From positions 1 to 64,000 of the forward strand of contig JAOPYC010000090.1 of the NCBI GenBank assembly GCA_025964795.1: a stretch of 64,000 nucleotides of DNA, in the 5' to 3' direction. Each line of letters opens with the position of its first letter. The stretch's first letter is position 1. Below the pieces are notes generated by a model, which did not search any database, was not told the origin of the DNA, and worked only from the letters and a program-made list of their open reading frames with translations. Positions 36,732-44,143 of this stretch are shown here, one piece after another. The DNA is from Marmoricola sp. (GTDB lineage: Bacteria > Actinomycetota > Actinomycetes > Propionibacteriales > Nocardioidaceae). The translations under genes were made by a program, and so were the position numbers.

Positions 36732-37169
36732 TCAGCCGGCGTCGGCCTCGAGCCGGCGGGCCAGGGTGGGGACGACGATCGCCGCGGCCACGGTGTGCAG
36801 GGCGATCAGGGTGGCGGCGGAGGCGGCGTCGAAGCCGAAGGTCAGGTCTGGGACGAAGGACATGGCGGTGAGGGCGAGCGCCGTACGCACGAAGGCGGAG
36901 CGCGGGCGACGCGCCCTGCGTGCCATCACGGCGGCCATGGCGACGCCCAGGAGCGAGAAGATCAGGGTCAGCTGGGCGAAGCCGGCGGTCGGGATGCCGG
37001 CGCCCGTCCGGTCGGCGAACGAGACACCTGCGGCCGAGGCGAGCGCCGCCAGAACGGTGGTGACGACCGAGGCGACGAGCGCCGCGGCCACGCCGTGCCT
37101 CCAGACGGGCAGGCGGTGGACGACGGGGGTGGGAGCTGTGGGGGTGGGGAGCTGCGTGGTGGTGGACAT
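36732..37169 (-). CDS. DUF6069-family membrane protein
   Basis: 145 aa, four hydrophobic helices: VAAALVASVVTTVLAALASA, AQLTLIFSLLGVAMAAVMA, a helix at TALALTAMSFVPDLTFGF, and LIALHTVAAAIVVPTLA. This is the usual DUF6069 pattern. The ATG at 37169 has GAGGAG 5 nt upstream and follows an inserted Thr/Pro-rich N-terminus. Role unknown. Divergent from the YciI gene, sharing a promoter region with a long inverted repeat. Confidence 0.78.
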   Translation of the reverse strand: MSTTTQLPTPTAPTPVVHRLPVWRHGVAAALVASVVTTVLAALASAAGVSFADRTGAGIPTAGFAQLTLIFSLLGVAMAAVMARRARRPRSAFVRTALALTAMSFVPDLTFGFDAASAATLIALHTVAAAIVVPTLARRLEADAG

Positions 37170-37235
37170 GTCGGTCTCCTCGGGTACGGCGGGCCGCTGG
37201 TGCGACTCGCTCTCACCGACTCCACGAACGGGACA

Positions 37236-37306
37236 GCGCGGATACGACAGGGGCGCCGAGGAAATGCCGATCCGAACAAGTTCGTGGCAGGTTGTCGTAT
37301 CGGCGC
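37236..37306. promoter_or_regulatory. long-spaced inverted repeat in the DUF6069 / YciI divergent promoter
   Basis: GCGCGGATACGACA (37236-37249) and TGTCGTATCGGCGC (37293-37306) are inverted copies with one mismatch in 14, separated by 43 nt. Midway is a perfect dyad CGAAC-AA-GTTCG (37273-37284). The position between two divergent starts suggests two operator sites for one regulator. Confidence 0.5.
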
Positions 37307-37368
37307 AGGTGCGTTCGTGGTGGGAGTGAAGGCAGTCACCCGGACCGCCCGGAACGAGGAGAACTGAC

Positions 37369-37731
37369 ATGACGCACTACCTGATGGCCGTGCACGGGCC
37401 GGTCGAGATGAACGAGTTCGGCAGCTATGGCTCCGAGGAGGAGATGGAGGAGGCGTTCGCCGCGACCGGGGCCTTCAACGAGCAGCTCCGCGCGGACGGC
37501 TACTGGGTCTTCGCCGGCGGCCTCGGGGCGGCGTCCACGGCGACCGTCGTCGACGGTCAGGGCGAGACCCCGGTGATGACCGACGGCCCCTACCTGGAGA
37601 CCAAGGAGCTCATCGCGGGCTTCTGGATCATCGACGCGCCCGACCTCGACGTCGCGCTCCGGCTCGCGGCCGAGGCGTCCAAGGCGTGCCGGGGCAAGGT
37701 CGAGGTCCGTCCCTTCGACGGCCTCTCCTGA
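37369..37731 (+). CDS. YciI-family protein (DGPF domain)
   Basis: 120 aa. The MTHYLMAVHGPV start, the GLGAASTATVV central block, and MTDGPYLETKELIAGFWIIDAPDLDVAL are the DGPF/YCII signature. Such proteins are usually encoded beside ECF sigma factors of the SigJ/ECF41-like type, but none is adjacent here. GAGGAG lies 6 nt upstream of the ATG. Function unknown. Confidence 0.88.
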   Translation: MTHYLMAVHGPVEMNEFGSYGSEEEMEEAFAATGAFNEQLRADGYWVFAGGLGAASTATVVDGQGETPVMTDGPYLETKELIAGFWIIDAPDLDVALRLAAEASKACRGKVEVRPFDGLS

Positions 37732-37806
37732 GCAGCGCCGGTCGGCTGTCCCGCCGCGGCCCGTACGGCGATAGGCTCGACCGGTCGAGACGACAGGGGT
37801 GTGGAG

Positions 37807-38118
37807 ATGACGGCGAGCCGCTCTGCTCGTGAGAAGAAGGCCGCCGCGGAGGCCGGCCCGCTGGCCAAGGTGAAGATCGACCTCGACGCGGACCGGCAGT
37901 TCGTCTACAAGATCAGCTGCACCACGTGCGTCGCCCGGGGGACGCTCAGCTGGTCGGCGTACCGCCCCGGCGGCGACAACGGGTTCATGGCCGCGATGGA
38001 CCGCTGGGTCTTCCACCTCACCGAGAAGCACCCCGACGCCGAGGCGCCCTGCCTGGCCTATCTCGGGGCCGCCCAGCAGCGCCTGCACGAGCGCCGCGAA
38101 GCCGCTCCCGGGGCATGA
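37807..38118 (+). CDS. small CxxC protein upstream of the UPF0502-methyltransferase fusion
   Basis: 103 aa. Lys-rich N-terminus, a single CxxC (SCTTCVARG, about residues 37-40), then WVFHLTEKHPDAEAPCLAYL with a third Cys and two His that could complete a zinc site. Start ATG 37807 or GTG 37801. Its stop overlaps the next ATG (ATGA), so it is translationally coupled to the fusion protein. No family recognised. Confidence 0.7.
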   Translation: MTASRSAREKKAAAEAGPLAKVKIDLDADRQFVYKISCTTCVARGTLSWSAYRPGGDNGFMAAMDRWVFHLTEKHPDAEAPCLAYLGAAQQRLHERREAAPGA

Positions 38119-39320
38119 TCGAGCTCCCGGTCCTCACGCCCGAGGAGCAGCGCGTCCTCGGCAGCCTGATGGAGAAGCAGGCGACGGTGCCGGCGTCGTA
38201 CCCCCTCACCGCGAACGCCCTCCGCAGCGCCTGCAACCAGCTGAACAACCGCGATCCCGTGATGGACCTCGACCAGCAGACGGTCGAGCAGACCGCCCGG
38301 ACACTCAAGGACCGCGGGCTGGTCCGGATCGTGTGGGCGGCGACGGGGCGGCGGACGCTGAAGTACCACCAGATCCTCGACGAGCGCCTCGGCCTCGAAC
38401 CCGACGAGCGAGCGCTCCTCACCGTGCTGCTGCTCCGCGGCGAGCAGGCGCCGGGCGAGCTGCGCACCCGCACCGAGCGGCTGCACCCGTTCGCGGACCG
38501 GAGCGTGGTCGAGGACCTGCTCGGCCGGATGGCGGAGAAGCCCGAGCCGTTGGTGCGCGAGCTCGAGCGGCGGCCCGGGCAGCAGGACGCCCGCTGGATC
38601 CATCTCCTCGGACCGGTCCCCCACCAGTCCGCGGGCGTAGCCCCGGTTGACCGGGACGTCGTGATCGCCGCCGGCGGCGACGTGCGCGACAGCCGCGTCC
38701 GGTCGTCGTACGACGTCGTCGCTGGGACGTACGCCGACAGCCTGGTCGCCGAGCTGGGCGGCCTGCCGTTCGAGCGGTGGCTGCTCGACCGGGTCGTCAC
38801 GCACGCAGCCGGTCGACCCGTGGTGGAGGTCGGGTCTGGCCCCGGCCACGTCACGGCCTACCTGGCCGAGCACGGTGCCGACGCCACCGGGATCGACCTC
38901 TCCCCGGGCATGGTGGACGAGGCCCGCCGTCGCTTCCCCGGTCCCGACTTCGAGGTCGGCGACCTCCGTGAGCTGCGCCGACCGACCGCCACGACGGGCT
39001 GGGCGGCCGTGCTGGCGTGGTACTCCCTGATCCACCTCGCCGCCTCCGAGCTCCCGACCGCGCTCGCCACCCTGGTCCGGGCGCTGGATCCCAGCGGCTG
39101 GCTCGTCCTCGCGCTGCACGTGGGCACCGAGGTCAGCCACTTCGACGAGTGGTTCGGCCACGAGATCGACCTCGACTTCGTGCTGCACGAGCAGGAGGCC
39201 GTCGCACGGGTCGTCGAGGGCGCGGGGCTGGTCGAGGTCGAGTGGTACGTCCGCGGACGCGTCGCAGCCAGGAGCGAGACCACCGAACGGCTCTACGTCG
39301 TCGCTCGCAAGCCGGGCTGA
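38115..39320 (+). CDS. fusion of UPF0502/DUF480 (YceH-like) domain and class I methyltransferase
   Basis: 401 aa, one continuous frame. Residues 1-170 are a YceH/DUF480 double winged helix (ELPVLTPEEQRVLGSLMEKQ, TVPASYPLTANALRSACNQ, LLRGEQAPGELRTRTERLH). After a short linker, residues ~195-400 are a SAM methyltransferase: the VRSSYDVVAGTYADSL start, motif I VVEVGSGPGHVTAYLAEHGA, GIDLSPGMVDEAR, and AWYSLIHL. Target unknown. Coupled by a 4-nt overlap to the CxxC protein. Either module alone is common; the fusion implies the winged helices guide or recruit the methyltransferase. Confidence 0.85.
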   Translation: MIELPVLTPEEQRVLGSLMEKQATVPASYPLTANALRSACNQLNNRDPVMDLDQQTVEQTARTLKDRGLVRIVWAATGRRTLKYHQILDERLGLEPDERALLTVLLLRGEQAPGELRTRTERLHPFADRSVVEDLLGRMAEKPEPLVRELERRPGQQDARWIHLLGPVPHQSAGVAPVDRDVVIAAGGDVRDSRVRSSYDVVAGTYADSLVAELGGLPFERWLLDRVVTHAAGRPVVEVGSGPGHVTAYLAEHGADATGIDLSPGMVDEARRRFPGPDFEVGDLRELRRPTATTGWAAVLAWYSLIHLAASELPTALATLVRALDPSGWLVLALHVGTEVSHFDEWFGHEIDLDFVLHEQEAVARVVEGAGLVEVEWYVRGRVAARSETTERLYVVARKPG

Positions 39321-39373
39321 CCCAGCCCGACAGGGGCCGTGCGGAATCCTCGCGGTGCTGGTTGGCTGTCACG

Positions 39374-40765
39374 GTGACGCGAACGCTCGAGGTGGACTAC
39401 CTGGTCGTCGGGGCCGGCGCGACCGGGATGGGGTTCACCGACGCCTTGATCGACCACGCAGCCGACGTGCGGGTCGCTCTCGTCGACCGACGGCACGCGC
39501 CCGGCGGCCACTGGCTCGGGGCCTACCCGTTCGTGCGCCTGCACCAGTCGTCCACGTTCTACGGCGTCGCCTCGACCCTGCTCGGCGGTGGGCGCCTGCA
39601 GCAGAGCGGACCGGAGGCGGGGCTCCACGAGCGCGCCGACCAGCCGACCATCTGCGCCTACTACGACGAGGTCCTGGCGGACCGGATGCTCGCGTCGGGC
39701 CGCGTCGAGTTCTTCCCCGGCTGCGAGTACGACGGGAACCGCGCCTTCGTCTCGCAGCTCTCGGGTGAGCGTTTCGAGGTGCCAGAGCGGTGCCGGGTCG
39801 TCGACGCGCGCTACCTCGCGCCCGACATCCCGGCGGAGGAGCCGCCGCGGTTCGGGGTCGGCGAGGGGGCGCGCGCGATCCCCGTCAACGAGCTGGTTCA
39901 CGTCGAGGACGCCCCGAGCCAGTACGTCGTGGTCGGCTCCGGCAAGACCGCCACCGACGCCTGCATCTGGCTGCTGGCGCGCGGTGTCGACGCCGACGCG
40001 ATCTGCTGGGTGCGGCCACGCGAGCCGTGGATGCTCAACCGGGCGCTGATCCAGCCCGATCCCGCGATCTACCTCGGCATGGTCGCCACGATGATGCAGG
40101 CGGCCGGCTCGGCGAGCTCGCTGCCGGCGCTGTTCCTCGAGCTCGAGGACGCCGGCATCATGCTGCGCATCGACCGCGCGGTGGAGCCGACCATGGCCAA
40201 GGCGCCCACGCTCGGCACGTGGGAGCTCGACCAGCTGCGCACCATCTCCCACGTCGTACGACGCGGCCACGTCGACACCGTCAGCCGCGGGCGGATCCAC
40301 TTCGACGACGGGTCGGTCACCGTCGCGGACGACGCCCTGGTCGTCAACTGCGCGGCCGACGGGCTGAAGCGACGGCCACGCGTGCCGATCTGGGGTCCGG
40401 AGACCATCACGCCGCAACCCGTCCGGGCCGGCTTCCCGTGCTTCGGCGCCGCGCTCACCGGCTACGTCGAGGCGACCCGTGACGACGATGTCGAGAAGAA
40501 CCGGCTGTGCCCGCCGTCGTCGTTCGGCAACACGCTGGTCGACTGGGCGACGATGAACGTCCTCGGGATGCGCAACGCCGCGTCGTTCGGCTCCGAGCCT
40601 GACATCAAGGCGTGGTCCGACCAGGTCGCGCTCAACCCCGCGCGGATCCCGCCGGAGCACCCCGGGTCACCGGAGCTCGACGACGCGGTCGCGCGCCTGA
40701 CGAAACACGGGGGGCCCGGGCTGGCCCGGTTGGACGAGCTCCGGCAGGCTGAGGTCAGCTCCTGA
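39374..40765 (+). CDS. FAD/NAD(P)-binding oxidoreductase
   Basis: 463 aa. N-terminal FAD motif YLVVGAGATGMGFTDALI, then PGGHWLGAYPFVRLHQSS, like flavin monooxygenase-type enzymes. A second nucleotide motif, YVVVGSGKTATDACIWLLARG, is near residue 190, and VVNCAADGLKRRP follows. Likely NAD(P)H-dependent, but no substrate can be inferred. GTG start at 39374 (no good ATG). Ends 11 nt inside the convergent small Cys gene. Confidence 0.8.
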   Translation: MTRTLEVDYLVVGAGATGMGFTDALIDHAADVRVALVDRRHAPGGHWLGAYPFVRLHQSSTFYGVASTLLGGGRLQQSGPEAGLHERADQPTICAYYDEVLADRMLASGRVEFFPGCEYDGNRAFVSQLSGERFEVPERCRVVDARYLAPDIPAEEPPRFGVGEGARAIPVNELVHVEDAPSQYVVVGSGKTATDACIWLLARGVDADAICWVRPREPWMLNRALIQPDPAIYLGMVATMMQAAGSASSLPALFLELEDAGIMLRIDRAVEPTMAKAPTLGTWELDQLRTISHVVRRGHVDTVSRGRIHFDDGSVTVADDALVVNCAADGLKRRPRVPIWGPETITPQPVRAGFPCFGAALTGYVEATRDDDVEKNRLCPPSSFGNTLVDWATMNVLGMRNAASFGSEPDIKAWSDQVALNPARIPPEHPGSPELDDAVARLTKHGGPGLARLDELRQAEVSS

Positions 40766-40985
40766 ACCACCGCCGGCGACGAGGGGTCGGCCGGGGTCGT
40801 TCGCAGACGCCGCAGTCTTGTCGCCCGCAGCCGGTCGGCTCACCGCTGGTGATCAGCTTCAGCGCCTGGTCGAGGTAGGCGTCGGCGAGCTGCCAGACCA
40901 GGTCGATCCGACCTTCGCCGACGGCAGCGTTGACTTCCCACGCATAGCTGTCGTGCAGCTCCTGGAGCTGCTGCTTCTCACTCAT
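40755..40985 (-). CDS. small protein with C-terminal Cys cluster
   Basis: 76 aa. The helical N-terminal two thirds (MSEKQQLQELHDSYAWEVNA, LADAYLDQALKLI) are followed by GCGRQDCGVCERPRP, a CxxxxCxxC arrangement that could bind zinc, and a basic tail. The ribosome site region is duplicated in tandem (40991-41012). A TTGACA-containing promoter lies upstream. Unknown function; similar small proteins appear in related genomes as far as I recall. Confidence 0.65.
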   Translation of the reverse strand: MSEKQQLQELHDSYAWEVNAAVGEGRIDLVWQLADAYLDQALKLITSGEPTGCGRQDCGVCERPRPTPRRRRWFRS

Positions 40986-41081
40986 CCGAACTGCCTCCGA
41001 CCTGCCTCCGACCGGGCGAGCCGGGCCGTTGCGCGGTCGAGTCGCCGTCCCGCCAGTGTGCGCCTGCTCGTGCGATGCCAC

Positions 41082-41108
41082 AACGTAACGACCCCATTGC
41101 CGTGTCAA
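41082..41108 (-). promoter_or_regulatory. promoter of the 76-aa Cys-cluster gene
   Basis: On the minus strand, TTGACA (41108-41103) and TACGTT (41087-41082) are 15 nt apart, slightly short for a housekeeping promoter. They lie about 100 nt before the start. The -35 overlaps the last codons of the GNAT gene. Confidence 0.4.
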
Positions 41109-41641
41109 CCACTCAGGTCCAGTCGGTAGACGACGTGGCGCCGGTCGTCGGCCGGGTTGTCGGGCTCCAGATCGGCCTCGCCCACGCGCCGGAAGCCGGA
41201 GCGCTCGAGCATCCGCCACGAGTCGACGTTGTCGGCGTGCACCGGCACGATCACCGTCCGCGAGCCCGCGGCCCGGATCGGCTCCAGCACGGCACTGACC
41301 ATGGCACTGCCGAGCCCTGTCCCCCGGAGCTCGGGGACGCCGACCAGGTAGTCGATGCTGGCGGCGTCGTCGGGCAGCTCGACGGCGTCCCCCAGCGCGA
41401 TCACGTAGTCGGTCTCGTCGACGTAGCGGTACCACTGGATCACGCCGTACGGCGTCCCGTCGTACGACGCCAGCAGGACGTGGGCGGCGTCGAGGCCGTC
41501 GATCGAGGGACCGTACTGCTCCTCGATCGCGATCAGCGACGGGTCGTCCGCCCACCAGCGCGCGACCAGCGGGTCGCGCAACCAGGTGCTGAGCAACCAG
41601 TAGTCCTCGCGCCGGAACGGCCGCAGCTCGACGTCGGGCAT
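41105..41641 (-). CDS. GNAT-family N-acetyltransferase
   Basis: 178 aa. RimJ/AAC(6')-like GNAT fold: the VELRPFRREDYWLLSTWL start, YVIALGDAVELPDDAASIDYLVG (strand beta4), the acetyl-CoA pyrophosphate loop LRGTGLGSAMVSAVL, and ADNVDSWRMLERSGFRRVG near the end. The resemblance to AAC(6') aminoglycoside acetyltransferases is moderate, so the acceptor is unknown. The gap to the DUF559 gene carries part of a repeat cluster. Confidence 0.85.
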   Translation of the reverse strand: MPDVELRPFRREDYWLLSTWLRDPLVARWWADDPSLIAIEEQYGPSIDGLDAAHVLLASYDGTPYGVIQWYRYVDETDYVIALGDAVELPDDAASIDYLVGVPELRGTGLGSAMVSAVLEPIRAAGSRTVIVPVHADNVDSWRMLERSGFRRVGEADLEPDNPADDRRHVVYRLDLSG

Positions 41642-41674
41642 CCCCCGACGTTAGCCCCGTGGCAGGCCTCCCAG

Positions 41675-41759
41675 GACACAAGGACGATCAGCTCGGATCG
41701 TTCGACGCCGGTTCAGGCGGCGCCACAGGTCGGGCACCAGCGAGCTGATCGTCCTTGTG
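41675..41759. repeat. repeat copies 1 and 2 at the 3' end of the DUF559 gene
   Basis: Copy 1, GACACAAGGACGATCAGC plus TCG (41675-41695), lies just outside the gene. Copy 2 is its exact reverse complement over 19 nt (CGAGCTGATCGTCCTTGTG, 41741-41759) and lies inside the gene, encoding part of its last 17 residues. Together they form a 19-bp perfect inverted repeat around the stop codon, with a 45-nt loop. Confidence 0.85.
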
Positions 41760-42531
41760 GCTCGATCACCGCCGTGACCGTCTCGCGAACGTCGTCCGCG
41801 TCGAACATCACCGGCTTCCAACCGAAGCGCAGGACCAAGTGGCCCTCACACAGGAAGGCGTTGTAGCGCTTCAGGTCACGGGCGAAGGCCACCGCGTCCG
41901 AGTGGAACTCGAAGGACTCGGCCTCGAGCACAATCTTCCTCCCCCGGTCCACGAGGTCGGCGCGGCCGATGTTCCCGACCCACACCTGTGGCTCGAAGCC
42001 CGCGCCGGCGATCTCGATGACGAAGGAGCGCGAACGACCGTTCCTGGGCAGTCTCGCGCAGGCGAGCAGGAGCTCTGTCTTGCTGACACCCTCGCGCAGG
42101 GCGGAGTCCACCACGGTCAAGGCCACGTCGAACGGGAGCAGCCGCACGCAGTCCAGGACGGTGCGGACCCTGGAGGTGGCGCTGGCCTTGAGCTCCTCCG
42201 GAGTGACCTCACCCCAGCGCAGGTCGACCCCGATGCGCCGGTCGGCGGTGACGTTGCGCCCACGTGGCACCAGGACCTGAGGTCGTTCGGGCGGCAGCTT
42301 CACCGGCCATCCCCAGTGGCGGGCCGCGGACAGCAGCGACAGGCATCCGGACAACCGGGTGGCTGCGGCCGCGTGGTCGGTGACGTCCGGGAGCGAGTAG
42401 AACCCGCGTCCTGACCTGACCAACCGGCCTGCCTTCACCGCTCGCCGGATCTCCCCTCGTGTCGCGACGACCCGAAGCACCGAGTAGCGGGCGATCCCAC
42501 CCGCCTCGAGCACCGCCTGCACCACGTCCAC
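41713..42531 (-). CDS. DUF559 (Vsr-like) endonuclease-fold protein with AbiEi-like N-terminal helix-turn-helix
   Basis: 272 aa. Residues 1-50 (AGGIARYSVLRVVATRGEI, GRLVRSGRGFYSLPD) match the winged helix of AbiEi-type antitoxins. Residues ~185-250 have a DUF559/Vsr-like nuclease core: GRADLVDRGRKIVLEAESFE, FARDLKRYNAFLCEGHLVLRFGW. The Asp and Glu of that block are candidate metal ligands. The tail WCPTCGAA adds a CxxC. Usually annotated as endonuclease-domain or AbiEi-like protein; no toxin partner is present. It is bracketed by 18-bp direct repeats. Confidence 0.75.
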   Translation of the reverse strand: MDVVQAVLEAGGIARYSVLRVVATRGEIRRAVKAGRLVRSGRGFYSLPDVTDHAAAATRLSGCLSLLSAARHWGWPVKLPPERPQVLVPRGRNVTADRRIGVDLRWGEVTPEELKASATSRVRTVLDCVRLLPFDVALTVVDSALREGVSKTELLLACARLPRNGRSRSFVIEIAGAGFEPQVWVGNIGRADLVDRGRKIVLEAESFEFHSDAVAFARDLKRYNAFLCEGHLVLRFGWKPVMFDADDVRETVTAVIEPQGRSARWCPTCGAA

Positions 42532-42587
42532 ACCGGCACTTCACCGGCTGTCGCCCGGGTCGGCAAACGGCTGTCCACAGCCCGGGT

Positions 42588-42605
42588 GACACAAGGACGA
42601 TCAGC
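42588..42605. repeat. repeat copy 3 upstream of the DUF559 gene
   Basis: GACACAAGGACGATCAGC, identical over 18 nt to 41675-41692 and in the same orientation, 57 nt upstream of the DUF559 start. Copies 1 and 3 flank the gene as direct repeats 913 bp apart. Confidence 0.85.
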
Positions 42606-42662
42606 GTCAGGGGTCGGCTCATGCGGTCACTCAAACAGGAACCGCTGAGCCATACTCCCCGC

Positions 42663-42968
42663 ATGAGCGAGATGGACTTCGAGTTCGAGGGCCCGATCAT
42701 CGAGTGGCGCGGTCCGGCACCGTTCTACTTCCTGCGGATCCCGGAGGAGGAGAGCGCGGACATCAAGTTCGCCGCCAAGGGGATCGAGTACTGGGGCCAG
42801 GTCCCGGTGCTGGTCCGGATCAACGACGCCGAGTTCACGACTGCGCTCTTCCCGAAGGACGGCTGCTACCTGGTCCCGCTGAAGGTCGCGGCGCGCAAGG
42901 CCGCCGGCATCGACCTCGAGACCGACGGCGTGATCACCGCCGCCCTGAACGTCGCCGGCCGCCAGTAG
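42663..42968 (+). CDS. DUF1905-domain protein
   Basis: 101 aa. FEFEGPIIEWRGPAPFYFLRIPEE, then VPVLVRINDAEFTTALFPKDGCYLVPLKVAARKAAGI, matches the small beta-barrel DUF1905 domain. These are stand-alone or fused to YdeI-type domains; function unknown. CATACT (42651-42656) 7 nt before the ATG suggests a leaderless transcript. Divergent from the repeat-flanked DUF559 gene. Confidence 0.85.
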   Translation: MSEMDFEFEGPIIEWRGPAPFYFLRIPEEESADIKFAAKGIEYWGQVPVLVRINDAEFTTALFPKDGCYLVPLKVAARKAAGIDLETDGVITAALNVAGRQ

Positions 42969-43019
42969 GGCTCACGGGCGGAGTCGGCCAGGGTCACCTC
43001 GACCGCCCCGCAGGGCGGG

Positions 43020-44141
43020 TCATCCTCCGGGAAGCCGCGCCTCGACGGCCCACCCGCCCACCCCCGTCCGCCCCGCGGTGAGCTGGCCACCCAACGCCTG
43101 GATGCGCTCGCGCAGGCCGACCAGGCCGCGGCCGGTGCCGGCGAGCTGGGCATCGTGCCGGGGGACGCCGTCGTTCTCCACGCGTACGGCGAGACCGCGG
43201 CCGCCCCCGTCGATGCTGATCACGATCCGCACCTCCGACCCGGGCGCGTAGCGCAGCGCGTTGGTCAGGCTCTCCTGCACCACGCGGAAGGCGAGGTGCG
43301 CGACCGGCTCCGGGACCGCCTCGCGGTCACCCTCGAAGCGGCACGTGACCCGCAGGCCGCTGCGGCCCGCGCGGGTGACCACCTCGTCGACGAGCGCGAG
43401 GTCCGGCCCCCCGGTCGCAGCGCTCTCCGTCCCGCTGAGCAGCTCGATCAGCCGCTCGAGGTCCTGGGTGCCCTGGCGCGCGGACTCCGAGATGGCCGCG
43501 AAAGCCTCCTTGGCGCGGGCCGGGTCGGCGTCGACCAGCCGCTGTCCCGCGGCGGCCTGGATCACCATCACGCTGATCGCGTGCCCGACGATGTCGTGCA
43601 GCTCGCTGGCGATGCGCGCTCGCTCGTGCCGCAGGGCGATCTCCCCGAACAGCTCCCGCTCCTCCTCGAGCTCCTGCGCCCGGAGCGCCAGCTGGTCGGC
43701 GGTCTCCCGGCGCAGTCGCAGCAACGTGCCCGCGACGTACGGCGGGACCGTGAACATGAGAGCTGCGACCCAGCTGTCCACCTCGGCCAGGTAGTAGAAC
43801 GGCACCAGGTAGGCCAGCCCGCACAGGGCCACCAACCAGGCGCCACGCCCCGACCAGCCGAGCGCCAGGACCGCGAAGCTGGCCGAGAACAGCGCCACCC
43901 CCACGTCGGGGAACCAGCCGCCACCCACGGCGAGCGCCGCGAGGATCAAGCCGAGCGCGGCCACGGACGCGGCGCGCGGCTGGGTCCTCCACCACACCAG
44001 CACGAGCCCACCGGCCAGGACCAGGAGGGAGAAGACGTTGCCGCGCAGCGTCGTCGGCCAGCCGTGCAGCGCGGTCGGCAGCGCCACCAGGAGCAGGACC
44101 CCCAGGACGATGCCCAGCTGCTCGAGCCGACGCACGGCCAC
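43020..44141 (-). CDS. NarL-type sensor histidine kinase
   Basis: 373 aa. Five or so N-terminal membrane helices (about 8-130), a coiled coil (LALRAQELEEERELFGEIAL), a HisKA_3 dimerisation helix with phospho-acceptor His182 in IASELHDIVGHAIS, and an HATPase_c domain with N box VVQESLTNALRYAP, an altered G1 box (ENDGVPRHD) and GTGRGLVGLRERI. GTG start at 44141, 2 nt after the upstream gene's stop. Likely partner is the divergent response regulator at 46020. The signal is unknown. Confidence 0.87.
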   Translation of the reverse strand: MAVRRLEQLGIVLGVLLLVALPTALHGWPTTLRGNVFSLLVLAGGLVLVWWRTQPRAASVAALGLILAALAVGGGWFPDVGVALFSASFAVLALGWSGRGAWLVALCGLAYLVPFYYLAEVDSWVAALMFTVPPYVAGTLLRLRRETADQLALRAQELEEERELFGEIALRHERARIASELHDIVGHAISVMVIQAAAGQRLVDADPARAKEAFAAISESARQGTQDLERLIELLSGTESAATGGPDLALVDEVVTRAGRSGLRVTCRFEGDREAVPEPVAHLAFRVVQESLTNALRYAPGSEVRIVISIDGGGRGLAVRVENDGVPRHDAQLAGTGRGLVGLRERIQALGGQLTAGRTGVGGWAVEARLPGG

Positions 44142-44143
44142 GG

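Noticed and set aside
41677-41759. CRISPR-like reading of the repeated 16-19-mers
   Set aside because: Only three copies, irregular spacing and one inside a gene; not an array.
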